A DNA stretch of 64,000 bases. Origin: Ekhidna sp964289745 (GTDB taxonomy: Bacteria; Bacteroidota; Bacteroidia; Cytophagales; Cyclobacteriaceae). Position 1 is the stretch's first letter, and every line of letters starts with the position of its first letter. The translations under genes and the position numbers were made by a program. This document shows, in pieces, positions 51,564 to 60,945 of this stretch. The notes beneath the pieces are model-generated. The model was not told the origin of the DNA and searched no databases. It saw only the letters and a program-made list of their open reading frames with translations. The stretch spans positions 1,736,001-1,800,000 of the forward strand of contig CAXYMM010000001.1 of NCBI GenBank assembly GCA_964289745.1, read 5' to 3'.

Positions 51564-53147
51564 ATGCAAAACCTTCTCTCTTATATACTTTTTTTTCCAC
51601 TCTTAATAGCATTTATAATGCTATTTATCCCAGCGGAGAGAAAAAGAGTTTTTAAGAGTTTGAGCTTAGCAACCGCTGCTGTTCAGCTGGCCATTTCTTG
51701 TTTGTTGCTTTATCATTTCGATAAAAGCCAGTCACCTGATACTTGGTCTAGTGCATTTCAGTTTGTGGAAAAAAAAGAGTGGATCAACTTTTCAATGAGT
51801 TCGATTGGTGCATTTAGAATTCAATATTATTTGGGGGTAGACGGAATTAGCCTGCCACTCGTTGCGCTCTCATCGTTGGTGTTGCTCATCGGGGTTATTT
51901 CTTCTTGGAATATACACGAAAAAGCAAAAGGCTACTTCATTTTATACCTAGTGTTAAGCGCAAGCATAATAGGCTGTTTTGTGGCACTTGATTTTTTCCT
52001 TTTCTATCTCTTCTTTGAGTTTATGTTGCTTCCGATGTTCTTTCTGATTGGAATATGGGGGGGCGAAAGAAGATCATATGCATCTATTAAGTTTTTCCTT
52101 TATACGCTATTTGGGTCGCTATTTATTCTGATTGTGATGATAGGATTATTTCTGAGTATAGAAGAGGAAGGCGTCAACACTTTTAGTCTAGTTGCCATGC
52201 TAGATGGACTCTACGAGGCTGGTTCCATTTTAAACCCTGCAGAAGGAAATAAGATCATGGGATACTTGGCACGAGGATTGGCTTTTGTTTTTTTACTTAT
52301 CGGATTTGGGATAAAACTACCTTTAGTTCCCTTTCATACTTGGCTTCCCGATGCTCACGTAGAGGCTCCAACTCCTATTTCCGTCGTTTTAGCAGGGCTA
52401 TTATTAAAGGTGGGTGCATATGGGCTTTTTCGCATTCTTTATGGTATTTTCCCAGATATGGCGATTAATTATGCCAGTTGGGTTGCTTTTTTGGGCGTTC
52501 TCTCGATTTTGTACGGAGGGTTAAATGCATTGGCTCAGAGCGACTTAAAAAAGATGGTAGCTTATTCTTCTGTATCGCATATGGGCTTTGTATTAGTGGG
52601 GTTAAGTTCACTAACTGCAACGGGTTTTTCAGGAGCTCTTTTTCATATGGTATCCCACGGATTGATTTCACCTGCGTTATTTGTTTTGGTAGGCGTTATT
52701 TATGATCGAACACACAATCGGCTTATGGAAAATTACAGTGGACTCGCCTATAAAATGCCTGCATATTGTTTTTTTGTGGCGATATTCTTTTTTGCTGGTC
52801 TGGGGCTACCTGGTATGTCCGGGTTTGTTGGTGAGTTGATGGTGCTGATGGGTGCTTTCTCATCAAAAGAGTTTAGCATCTGGTTTGGTTTTCTTGCCAT
52901 TGTAGGCATCATTATTTCGGCGGCGTATTTCCTTTGGACTATCCAGAGGGTTTTCTTTGGAAAGTATTTTGTTCGGGAATCCTCTTGGGAGTCTCGCATG
53001 ATTGATCTTACGATAAGAGAGAAGCTAATGCTCATACCCCTAGCAGTCTTGGTGTTGCTTTTGGGTATTTTTCCCAAATTTCTTCTTGACTACTCCGATT
53101 CTTCCTTTCAGTTTTTTATGACTCATATCAGTGATTTTAGGAAATGA
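51564..53147 (+). CDS. nuoM: NADH-quinone oxidoreductase subunit M
   Basis: A 527-residue antiporter-like membrane subunit. YYLGVDGISLPLVALSSL, LFYLFFEFMLLPMFFLIGIWG (with the conserved Glu), GIKLPLVPFHTWLPDAHVEAP and SHMGFVLVGLSS are the family landmarks. About 14 helices are expected. It overlaps nuoN by 4 bp. Confidence 0.95.
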   Translation: MQNLLSYILFFPLLIAFIMLFIPAERKRVFKSLSLATAAVQLAISCLLLYHFDKSQSPDTWSSAFQFVEKKEWINFSMSSIGAFRIQYYLGVDGISLPLVALSSLVLLIGVISSWNIHEKAKGYFILYLVLSASIIGCFVALDFFLFYLFFEFMLLPMFFLIGIWGGERRSYASIKFFLYTLFGSLFILIVMIGLFLSIEEEGVNTFSLVAMLDGLYEAGSILNPAEGNKIMGYLARGLAFVFLLIGFGIKLPLVPFHTWLPDAHVEAPTPISVVLAGLLLKVGAYGLFRILYGIFPDMAINYASWVAFLGVLSILYGGLNALAQSDLKKMVAYSSVSHMGFVLVGLSSLTATGFSGALFHMVSHGLISPALFVLVGVIYDRTHNRLMENYSGLAYKMPAYCFFVAIFFFAGLGLPGMSGFVGELMVLMGAFSSKEFSIWFGFLAIVGIIISAAYFLWTIQRVFFGKYFVRESSWESRMIDLTIREKLMLIPLAVLVLLLGIFPKFLLDYSDSSFQFFMTHISDFRK

Positions 53148-54550
53148 ACCTAAAAGAACAACTGGAGCAAACACTTAATGACCTTTCGAAAATATCGACA
53201 GAGACGGTACTTTTATTGGGCGCACTCGCGTTGTTGATTATAGGTTTGTTAACCAAGAATTCTTTAGCCTCCAAGGCGTGTTTTGGGTTGATCATTTGTG
53301 TGGCTCTTTGGTCCTCATTTTTTTTTGAAAGTAAAGGGTTGATTTTTCATAAGAGTTTAATTTTGAATGATTTAAACCGATTATTTACGCCGCTTTTAAT
53401 TGTTTCCGCAGGGTTTATGCTGTTGTTTGATAGAAAAAAACATACTGCTGAATTTTACTTTTTGGTTTTAGCACTTCTTGTGGGTAGTTTATTTATGATT
53501 AAGGCCAATAGCCTGTTGGTTACCTACCTGTCTATGGAGTTGGTTTCTTATGTTGCTTATACTTTGACTGTTTTTTCGTTTAGTACTAAAGGGAATGAGT
53601 CGGCGATTAAGTACCTACTTTTCGGTGCAGTAAGTTCCGCCATCTTTTTGATGGGTGCAGGTATGGTGTATGGTTATGCAGAAACAATATTCATATCTGA
53701 TTTAAAAATGACTGATTTGTCCGCTCCATTCCTTCAGGTCGGGCTTGCGCTGATGTTCTTTGGTGTATTCTTTAAGATATCTGTCTTCCCTTTACATATT
53801 TGGACACCCGCCATTTATCAATCAGCTCCAGTAGATGCTGTTGTTTTGTTTTCCATTTTACCGAAACTGGCAGGAATGGTTTTATTATCGAATATGTTAA
53901 GCTTTCTGGCGCTACCTATTTCTCATCCACTACTCTCCATCATTATACTAGCAGGAATTGTCACGGTCGTGGTAGGCACATTTGGAGCGTTGCGGCAATC
54001 TAACACCCGAAGGATGATTGCTTTTGGTTCTATTGCTCATTCTGGATTTTTATTGGGGTTTTTGTTCGCTGGAGAATTACCTAAAAGCTTATTTCTTTTT
54101 TATGCCATCATTTATTCAATTATGAACGTTGGAATTTTTTACCTGATCAGTTTATTCGAAGCTAAGTCAGTTCTCAAGACCAAAGATTATGCTGAAACCC
54201 AAACGCATCCACTAATAATGGTTGCCTTTACTGGGTTGCTAATTTCTATGGTGGGAATTCCACCATTAGCAGGTTTTACAGCCAAATTTACGCTCTTTAC
54301 TTTCTTATGGAGTACATACCTAGAAAATGCTTCGAGCATGGTACTTTCATATCTGCTGGTTACTGTTTTTGCAACTGTCGTGGCTCTTTTTTATTACCTA
54401 AGAATCCCATATTATTATTTTTTACATTCTGAAAAAGTAAAAATGAGAGCAAATAGAATAGAATTCTCCGTTATCGGAATGATCGTCGCAACTCTTTTCT
54501 GCGTTACCATGATATTGTTGTTTTTTAAGCCGAGCTTAATTATTCGGTAA
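53144..54550 (+). CDS. nuoN: NADH-quinone oxidoreductase subunit N
   Basis: A 468-residue antiporter-like membrane subunit. YLSMELVSYVAYTLTVFSF carries the membrane Glu, YLLFGAVSSAIFLMGAGMVYG the next channel region, FFKISVFPLHIWTPAIYQSAP the Lys-His segment, and AFGSIAHSGFLLGF another conserved helix. It ends the nuo gene set; purF starts 13 bp downstream with no terminator between them. Confidence 0.94.
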   Translation: MNLKEQLEQTLNDLSKISTETVLLLGALALLIIGLLTKNSLASKACFGLIICVALWSSFFFESKGLIFHKSLILNDLNRLFTPLLIVSAGFMLLFDRKKHTAEFYFLVLALLVGSLFMIKANSLLVTYLSMELVSYVAYTLTVFSFSTKGNESAIKYLLFGAVSSAIFLMGAGMVYGYAETIFISDLKMTDLSAPFLQVGLALMFFGVFFKISVFPLHIWTPAIYQSAPVDAVVLFSILPKLAGMVLLSNMLSFLALPISHPLLSIIILAGIVTVVVGTFGALRQSNTRRMIAFGSIAHSGFLLGFLFAGELPKSLFLFYAIIYSIMNVGIFYLISLFEAKSVLKTKDYAETQTHPLIMVAFTGLLISMVGIPPLAGFTAKFTLFTFLWSTYLENASSMVLSYLLVTVFATVVALFYYLRIPYYYFLHSEKVKMRANRIEFSVIGMIVATLFCVTMILLFFKPSLIIR

Positions 54551-54563
54551 TGAATAAATACCT

Positions 54564-56447
54564 ATGAGTGATCCAATTAAACATGAGTGTGGAATTGCCC
54601 ACCTAAGACTTCGAAAGCCACTTCAATTTTATATCGATAAGTATGGGATGGCTTATGCTGCTAAGAAGATGTATCTACTCATGAAAAAGCAGAGTAATCG
54701 CGGTCAAGATGGTGTAGGCGTTGCCAACATTAAAATCGATCTTCCTCCAGGATACCGATACATAAGCCGATACCGAACGATCGATGCTAATCCTATTGAA
54801 TCGATATTTGGTAAAATCAGTCGTAAATATGAGAAAGCCAAGAAGGATAATGATGGTGATACCGGCAATGCTGAATGGCTAAAAAAAAATTATGCTTTTA
54901 CTGGCGAAGTATGGTTGGGACACTTACGTTATGGAACGCACGGCAAGAACAGAATTGAAAACTGCCATCCCTTTCTAAAGCAAAATAACTGGAGGAGTCG
55001 AAACTTGGTAATGGCTGGCAATTTCAATATGACCAATGTGGATCAGCTTTTCAATAAGTTGGTAGAACTTGGTCAGTTTCCGAAAGAAAAAGTGGATACG
55101 GTCACGGTGATGGAAAAAATTGGTCACTTTTTGGATGAAGAAAACCAGCGTATTTTCGATAAGTATCGCAACCAAATGACCAACGAGGAAATCACCTATA
55201 AAATAGAAGAAGAAATAGACTTACAATTGGTACTTCAGCGCTCATGTCGAGATTTCGATGGTGGTTATACGATGGCTGGACTTTTAGGAAATGGGGCATC
55301 TTTCGTAGCGCGAGATCCTGCTGGCATTCGTCCAGCATACTACTATGTGGATGAAGAAGTAATTGTCGTAGTCTCCGAAAAACCAGCTATCAAAATAGCC
55401 TTTGGATGCGATTATCAAGATATAAAAGAAATTACCCCAGGAAATGCCTTGATTATCGATAAGGATGGAAACTTTTCAGAAAAACAGTTTATAAACAAAT
55501 TACCTCGAAAGTCTTGCAGTTTTGAACGGATTTATTTCTCTCAAGGAACAGATCCCGACATCTATAACGAACGTAGGAAACTTGGAGAATTATTAGTTCC
55601 TCAAGTATTGAAAGCCATCAATTTCGACCTGAAGAATACGGTTTTCTCTTATATCCCTAATACTGCCGAAATCTCCTTTTTGGGTTTAATGAGAGGTATA
55701 GAAAGTTACCTGATTGAGAAAAGAAAGGAAGTAATCCTAGATGGTAAACCCACTGCTGATTCGATTGAACAGATGTTGAGCTTTCAGCCACGGGTAGAAA
55801 AGTTGGTGCTGAAAGACGCTAAACTTAGAACTTTCATTACCGACGATGATAATAGGGATGAACTGGTTTCGAATGTGTATGATACAACCTACGAGGTAAT
55901 AAGGAAAGGTAAGGACACGCTCGTCATTATTGATGATAGCATTGTAAGGGGAACTACCCTAGAAAAAAGTATTCTTACGCTTTTGGATCGTCTGCAACCT
56001 AAGAAAATCGTTATTGTATCTTCTGCGCCACAGATAAGATTTCCAGATTGCTATGGGATTGACATGAGTAAAATGAAGGAATTTGTAGCATTTAGAGCTA
56101 TGCTAGGCCTACTTAAGGATAAAAACATGGAATATTTACTTGATGATGTTTTTGATAAAGCTTTGGCTTCTCAAGCTAACTTGCAACCTCAAAATCATGT
56201 AAAGGAACTCTATGGTCAGTTTTCTGATGAAGAAATCTCCAATAAAATTTCAGAGATTGTCTCATCAAAAGATATAAATGCGGAGGTAGAAGTTGTCTAT
56301 CAATCAGTAGACAACCTACATAAGGCATGTCCAAAACATTTAGGTGATTGGTATTTTACAGGGGATTATCCAACAGTTGGAGGAAATCGTATTGTAAATA
56401 AAGCCTTCGTTAATTTTATGAAAGGAATAGAAGTTCGAGCCTACTAA
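54564..56447 (+). CDS. purF: Amidophosphoribosyltransferase, long Bacteroidota form
   Basis: A 627-residue PurF-like enzyme. The N-terminal Ntn glutaminase domain starts MSDPIKHECGIAHLRLRKP, so the candidate catalytic Cys is residue 9 and would need removal of an eight-residue propeptide. Further motifs are SNRGQDGVGVANI and WLGHLRYGTHGKN. The phosphoribosyltransferase PRPP loop is TLVIIDDSIVRGTTLEKS, with SAPQIRFPDCYGID after it. It is over 100 residues longer than E. coli PurF. Many Bacteroidota carry this long form, sometimes beside a standard PurF, so its exact role in purine synthesis is not certain. Confidence 0.85.
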   Translation: MSDPIKHECGIAHLRLRKPLQFYIDKYGMAYAAKKMYLLMKKQSNRGQDGVGVANIKIDLPPGYRYISRYRTIDANPIESIFGKISRKYEKAKKDNDGDTGNAEWLKKNYAFTGEVWLGHLRYGTHGKNRIENCHPFLKQNNWRSRNLVMAGNFNMTNVDQLFNKLVELGQFPKEKVDTVTVMEKIGHFLDEENQRIFDKYRNQMTNEEITYKIEEEIDLQLVLQRSCRDFDGGYTMAGLLGNGASFVARDPAGIRPAYYYVDEEVIVVVSEKPAIKIAFGCDYQDIKEITPGNALIIDKDGNFSEKQFINKLPRKSCSFERIYFSQGTDPDIYNERRKLGELLVPQVLKAINFDLKNTVFSYIPNTAEISFLGLMRGIESYLIEKRKEVILDGKPTADSIEQMLSFQPRVEKLVLKDAKLRTFITDDDNRDELVSNVYDTTYEVIRKGKDTLVIIDDSIVRGTTLEKSILTLLDRLQPKKIVIVSSAPQIRFPDCYGIDMSKMKEFVAFRAMLGLLKDKNMEYLLDDVFDKALASQANLQPQNHVKELYGQFSDEEISNKISEIVSSKDINAEVEVVYQSVDNLHKACPKHLGDWYFTGDYPTVGGNRIVNKAFVNFMKGIEVRAY

Positions 56448-56770
56448 ACGGAAAAACTCTCTCCGCATCCACACGTTCTGGAAGCGTTTGGGTTTACAAA
56501 CTGAAAGCCTTTTCCATTGAGACCGCTGGAAAAATCCAGTGTTGTGCCTAGTAAGTAAAGCAAGCTCTTTTTATCTACGAGAATTTTAACACCTTTATCT
56601 TCGAAGACTTCATCTGATTTTTGAACCTCAGAATCAAAAGATAGATCATACATCAACCCAGAGCATCCGCCCCCTTTTACGGAAACGCGAATATTATGGT
56701 GAAGTGTTTTCCCCTCTTTGTTCAGAAGTGTAGCGATTTCATCTTTTGCTTTATCGGTTACGTTTATCAT
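56444..56770 (-). CDS. Iron-sulphur cluster assembly protein (IscA/SufA/ErpA type)
   Basis: A 108-residue A-type carrier. The three cluster-binding Cys are in VKGGGCSGLMYDL and SRTCGCGESFSV. It delivers Fe-S clusters to target apoproteins such as complex I subunits. I use the ATG at 56770 (MINVTDKAKDEIATLL), the normal start; the longer frame adds 12 residues of no resemblance. It converges with purF, overlapping by 4 bp. Which of IscA, SufA or ErpA it is cannot be told from sequence alone. Confidence 0.92.
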   Translation of the reverse strand: MINVTDKAKDEIATLLNKEGKTLHHNIRVSVKGGGCSGLMYDLSFDSEVQKSDEVFEDKGVKILVDKKSLLYLLGTTLDFSSGLNGKGFQFVNPNASRTCGCGESFSV

Positions 56771-56877
56771 TGCGTCTATATTACTTTCTTCAAAACAATA
56801 ATACAATTAAAAAGATAAACATTTCTGATCGGCTGAAAGTTCCTGCATTTTTGCAAACTTAACAACGGATGGTTCAA

Positions 56878-57275
56878 ATGTGAAAGAATGTAGAACATAT
56901 CAGCATAGCGGTAAAGGATATGGAAGTAGCAAATGCCCTTTTTGAGAAGCTCTTTAATACCCCTTTTATAAAGTAAAAAAATCGACTCAGAGTCTTTAAA
57001 CGCCTCTTTTTTTAAATTGGGGGAGACAAAAATCGAACTCATGGAATTTGAAAGCGATAGTGCCATTGCGAAATTCATAGATAAGAAAGGAGAAGGTGTG
57101 CATCATATAGCTTTTGAGGTAGATAATATCTTCGTGGAGATGGAGAGGTTCAAAAAGAAAGCTTTTTTTTATCAAAAAAGAACCCAAAAAAGGATCGGAC
57201 AATAAGCTGGTTTATTTTGTACATCTCAAGTCTGTTAATGATGTTTTGGTAGAATTAGGTCAAGAAATTAAGTAA
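56878..57275 (+). pseudogene. Decayed methylmalonyl-CoA epimerase gene
   Basis: Pieces of one ~133-residue methylmalonyl-CoA epimerase are readable across frames. Segment 1: ATG at 56878 followed at once by TGA, then NVEHISIAVKDMEVANALFE and KLFNTPF, then a stop. Segment 2, shifted: DSESLNASFFKLGETKIELM, SAIAKFIDKKGEGVHHIAFE, VDNIFVEMERFKKK. Segment 3, shifted again in a T-run: KKEPKKGSDNKLVYFVHLKS, VNDVLVELGQEIK, ending in TAA that overlaps thiL. The family's EHIGIAV has become EHISIAV and VELCQEI has become VELGQEI. At least one nonsense codon and two frameshifts show loss of function. Confidence 0.85.
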
Positions 57276-58303
57276 TGGAAGAAAAGCGAACAGAGATAGC
57301 TGATTTAGGCGAGTTTGGACTAATTGAGCGATTGGCTATAAAGAACACACCTCAAAATAAAAATACGATTAAGGGAATTGGAGACGATGCGGCGGTTTTG
57401 GATATTGGTGAAAAGTACCTGATCACAAGCACCGATATGTTGCTAGAAGGAGTTCATTTTGATTTAGCGTATGTTCCCCTCCAACATCTTGGTTATAAAG
57501 TAATTGCGGTCAATATATCCGATGTGGCAGCAATGAATGGAGTTCCTCAACAAGTAACGGTTAGTCTAGGTCTCAGTAATCGGTTTTCTGTGGAAGCAGT
57601 GGAAGCCATTTATGAAGGAATTCAAGTTGCCTGTAAGGAATACAAGGTAGATTTGGTGGGAGGAGACACTACTTCGTCAAATTCTGGATTAGTTATCTCC
57701 GTTACCGTATTAGGTACAGCTGAAAAAGGAGAGATTACTTATCGTAATGGAGCCAGAGAAAATGATATTCTCTGTGTAACAGGTGATTTAGGGGCAGCCT
57801 ATGTGGGTCTACAGGTTTTGAGAAGAGAGAAACAAGAATTTTTAGCTAATCCAGATATGCAACCCCAGCTAGACAAGTATGAGTATGTGGTTGGAAGGCA
57901 ACTACGACCAAAAGCACGTATGGATATCATTCACGAAATCAATGATTTAGATGTAAAACCTACCGCTATGATCGACGTTTCGGATGGGCTCGCTTCTGAT
58001 GTTTTTCACTTGTGCAAGCAATCAAGCCTAGGTGTTGCCATTTATGAAGATAAGTTGCCCATTGAAAAACAAGCATACGAAACTGCCGCTGAGTTCAAGG
58101 TCGACCCCAATGCCTGTGCATTAAACGGAGGTGAGGATTATGAACTACTTTTTACGATTCAGCAAGAGGATTTTGAAAAGTTGAAAAATCATGGCGATAT
58201 TCATACCATCGGGTATATGCAAGCAAGCTCAAAAGGGAAAGCATTGATTACCAGAAACCAACAATCTGTAGAACTACAGGCACAAGGATGGAAGCATTTT
58301 TAG
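57275..58303 (+). CDS. thiL: Thiamine-monophosphate kinase
   Basis: A 342-residue ThiL that phosphorylates thiamine phosphate to the diphosphate cofactor. GEFGLIERLAIK, GIGDDAAVLD, TSTDMLLEGVHFD (Mg/ATP-binding acidic residues), VNISDVAAMNGVPQQVTVSL, DLVGGDTTSS, MIDVSDGLASDVFHL and NGGEDYELLFTI follow the family order. Its start codon overlaps the stop of the epimerase pseudogene. Confidence 0.94.
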   Translation: MEEKRTEIADLGEFGLIERLAIKNTPQNKNTIKGIGDDAAVLDIGEKYLITSTDMLLEGVHFDLAYVPLQHLGYKVIAVNISDVAAMNGVPQQVTVSLGLSNRFSVEAVEAIYEGIQVACKEYKVDLVGGDTTSSNSGLVISVTVLGTAEKGEITYRNGARENDILCVTGDLGAAYVGLQVLRREKQEFLANPDMQPQLDKYEYVVGRQLRPKARMDIIHEINDLDVKPTAMIDVSDGLASDVFHLCKQSSLGVAIYEDKLPIEKQAYETAAEFKVDPNACALNGGEDYELLFTIQQEDFEKLKNHGDIHTIGYMQASSKGKALITRNQQSVELQAQGWKHF

Positions 58304-59018
58304 GTTCAGTTTCCTAAACACATGGTAGTAAAAATGGACATGTAATTACAAGTGAAAACGACCACCAACCAAAATTACATTCAATGAAACAATAAGTTCC
58401 AAATACAATAAGGCTTTGCTATAAAGTTCAAGAGAATCTCACATATGATCGTTAAATGAACCACTCTTCGCTTTCATTCTCTACTTTCCTGCTTCGCTCA
58501 CTTTCGAAAAATTAAAATAGAATAATGGATACAAAAGACTTCATAAAGACAAAACGAGAATGAACTGTTAACCTTCTAAAAAGCTAACTCCTAGAGATAC
58601 CGCTCAATTCACTTTCAAAATTCTTTTTGTTTTCCTTCTTTGTTTTTTCTCGCTCTTCTAATTCAGTGAATCCAAAAACATGATTAGTTGCCACCGATAG
58701 AGAAGATTTTGCAAGCACCGGCAATATATCTCTGTGTATCTAATGCCTTTTTCATTCAGTATGATTCCACTATAAATTACCTTATGGACAATTGAATAAT
58801 GTCGTATTGGTAGTGGTTTATTTACCTACAATGAGTCTGAGATCAGTATTTTGAACGCTAGCAATCGCAGTATGTTTATTATTACTATAGCTAGGACCAG
58901 TGGATTAGGATGTCTTTTGCATTTTATTGTTCCCAAATACTCAAAATGAATACTGCGTAAAATTTAATATATACGTAAGTGGTGTTTATTTGCAATTTGA
59001 AGATTTTGAATCACAAGT
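58304..59018. other. Intergenic, 715 bp, with possible coding remnant
   Basis: This is the longest gene-free stretch in the window. On the minus strand, about 58584-58760, two frames give protein-like pieces: MKKALDTQRYIAGACKIFS in one frame and DILPVLAKSSLSVATNHVFG then FTELEEREKTKKENKK in the next, ending in TAG at 58584. Together they could be a frameshifted short gene, but I cannot name a family. The rest is stop-rich in all frames. No tRNA-like fold or strong terminator is seen. Confidence 0.4.
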
Positions 59019-59735
59019 ATGCATTTAGATATTTTAGGAATAGCGGCGCACCCTGACGATGTGGAGCTATCTTTTGGAGGTACATTACTTGTTCACACGA
59101 AGCTTGGCTTTAGCACGGGTGTAGTAGACCTTACACAGGGTGAATTGGGTACTCGGGGTACTGCGGAGATTCGTAGAAAGGAAGCAACGCATGCTAGCAA
59201 AATTCTAGGGTTGTCCGTTCGGGAAAATCTAAAGTTGCCAGATGCTTTCTTTAAAAATAACAAAGCATCTCAACTGAAGGTGGTGCAACAGATAAGACGG
59301 TTTAAACCAAAAATTGTCATTACCAATGCGGTATATGATCGACACCCTGATCATGGCAGGGCGGCTCAATTGGTGGAAACTGCCTTTTTTATTGCTGGCT
59401 TGAAGCAAGTAAAAACAAAATGGAAAGGTGAAGTACAAGAAGCATACCGTCCCGATAAATTATACTTCGCAATCCAAAGCATAGGCAAAGACCCAGATTT
59501 GATTTTTGATATTTCCGATGTTTTTGAAGAAAGGAGAGCGGCTATTTCTGCTTTCAGGTCTCAATTTTATCATCCTGAAAGTAAAGAGCCCGAAACCTAC
59601 ATAAGCGACCAAGGTTTTATAAAGATGCTGGAAGCCAGGGCATTAGAGTGGGGACAAAAAATCGGTGTGTCTTATGCTGAGGGCTTTACCGTAAAACATG
59701 CAGTAGGTGTTAAAAACTTGTTTGATCTAATTTAG
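59019..59735 (+). CDS. bshB1: Bacillithiol biosynthesis deacetylase BshB1
   Basis: A 238-residue LmbE/PIG-L zinc deacetylase that removes acetyl from GlcNAc-malate in bacillithiol synthesis. The zinc motif is IAAHPDDVELSFGGTL (H-P-D-D) with the second His region in RHPDHGRAAQLVE. LTQGELGTRGTAEIRRKEA is a signature of the BshB1 group. Presence suggests the cell uses bacillithiol as a main thiol. It converges with the glycosyltransferase gene, overlapping by 26 bp. Confidence 0.93.
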   Translation: MHLDILGIAAHPDDVELSFGGTLLVHTKLGFSTGVVDLTQGELGTRGTAEIRRKEATHASKILGLSVRENLKLPDAFFKNNKASQLKVVQQIRRFKPKIVITNAVYDRHPDHGRAAQLVETAFFIAGLKQVKTKWKGEVQEAYRPDKLYFAIQSIGKDPDLIFDISDVFEERRAAISAFRSQFYHPESKEPETYISDQGFIKMLEARALEWGQKIGVSYAEGFTVKHAVGVKNLFDLI

Positions 59736-60945
59736 TATTCCGATCGTGATACCTAAGTTGGACCAACTGCGATAACAAATCCCCCTTAATGTGAAATGTG
59801 CGTGCCCTTAACCACTCCAAGGCTTCGCCCAATTCTACATCGTTATAAAAATAAATTCTGTTATGGTGAATGTACTTAAGAATTTTAAAAGCATCGAACC
59901 AACTAAAAAATCGCTTATTGAATTGATTTTTTGAATTTACCTGACTCTTCAAAGAAATAATTTCAGTTTCCCATTCATCTCCCAAAAAGGAGATCAGCGT
60001 TTTAGGTATTTCCCACTTATCTTCCACCCAAAAAAGATCAATTTTATCAAAAAATAGTTTTAAATCTTCAAATGAATTGGGGTGATAGACGCTATAGACT
60101 TCATTCGAATTAAGAATATCGTTTATGGCTTTTCCTGTACCGAAAGGTACCCTATCCGAAATTCTGTCTGAGGGGCGTACGGTGGTGCTATTAATTTCTT
60201 TGAAGCCACCATGCGGAATAGTTTTATTTAAAAAATAGAAGTCCTCTCCCGCTTTTCGGGTGTTCATGCCGCCTACTTTTTCATAGATCGAGCACCTTAC
60301 GGTAATGCATGACCCCAAAGTCTGATGGGCGAAAGGGAATCCGGTAAACCGAATAGCGTTAATGTAATACCTAAGGTATAATTCATAATTCAAAATGGCT
60401 TCATGATTTTCTCTGTTAAGTTGATGCTCGTAAAATATGATGCCAGAGTTGGTTTCCGGCAGATTATAAGCCTTTTCAATTTCAACTAAATAATTTTCAT
60501 CGCAGCGACAATCCGCATCATAACAAACAATAGCACCATCTTGATCTATTTTTCGGAACATACGAACAGCTTCGTCCATCCCTACTTTGCGAGCTAACCC
60601 TACTCCTGCTTTTTTGACAGGAAGCTTGATGTAGCTTATTAATGTTGGATACTTTGATGGGTAATTTTTTACTGAATTCAAACATTCTTGATTGATCTGC
60701 CGTGTCTTATTATCAGCTTCTTTGGGTTCATTCAATATTATGAGAATAAGTACTTCCTTCGAAGGAGCTGTGCATTGATTCAATGCCTCTAATGTGGCAT
60801 CTATTTCTACCTCCCGAAATGCAGGTAACACAATAATGATACCCAACCCTTTGGGAACCTCAAAATCTGGAAACAAGGGTTGCTTCCATGCATATCGATC
60901 CAAATAGAGGGAAGAACTCAAGGCGATAGTCTTCCAATATTCCAA
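59710..60945 (-). CDS. Glycosyltransferase family 2-type protein
   Basis: A 411-residue GT-A-fold protein. IIIVLPAFREVEIDATLEAL is the nucleotide-binding start, IVCYDADCRCDENYL holds the D-x-D metal motif (DAD), and GSCITVRCSIYEKVGGMNTRKAGEDFYF (in parts SIYEKVGGMN, KAGEDFYFLNK) has the acceptor-side E-D-F motif. No membrane helix is obvious, so it is probably cytosolic. Donor and acceptor are unknown. It overlaps pdxH by 28 bp and bshB1 by 26 bp. Confidence 0.82.
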   Translation of the reverse strand: MEYWKTIALSSSLYLDRYAWKQPLFPDFEVPKGLGIIIVLPAFREVEIDATLEALNQCTAPSKEVLILIILNEPKEADNKTRQINQECLNSVKNYPSKYPTLISYIKLPVKKAGVGLARKVGMDEAVRMFRKIDQDGAIVCYDADCRCDENYLVEIEKAYNLPETNSGIIFYEHQLNRENHEAILNYELYLRYYINAIRFTGFPFAHQTLGSCITVRCSIYEKVGGMNTRKAGEDFYFLNKTIPHGGFKEINSTTVRPSDRISDRVPFGTGKAINDILNSNEVYSVYHPNSFEDLKLFFDKIDLFWVEDKWEIPKTLISFLGDEWETEIISLKSQVNSKNQFNKRFFSWFDAFKILKYIHHNRIYFYNDVELGEALEWLRARTFHIKGDLLSQLVQLRYHDRNTKLDQTSF

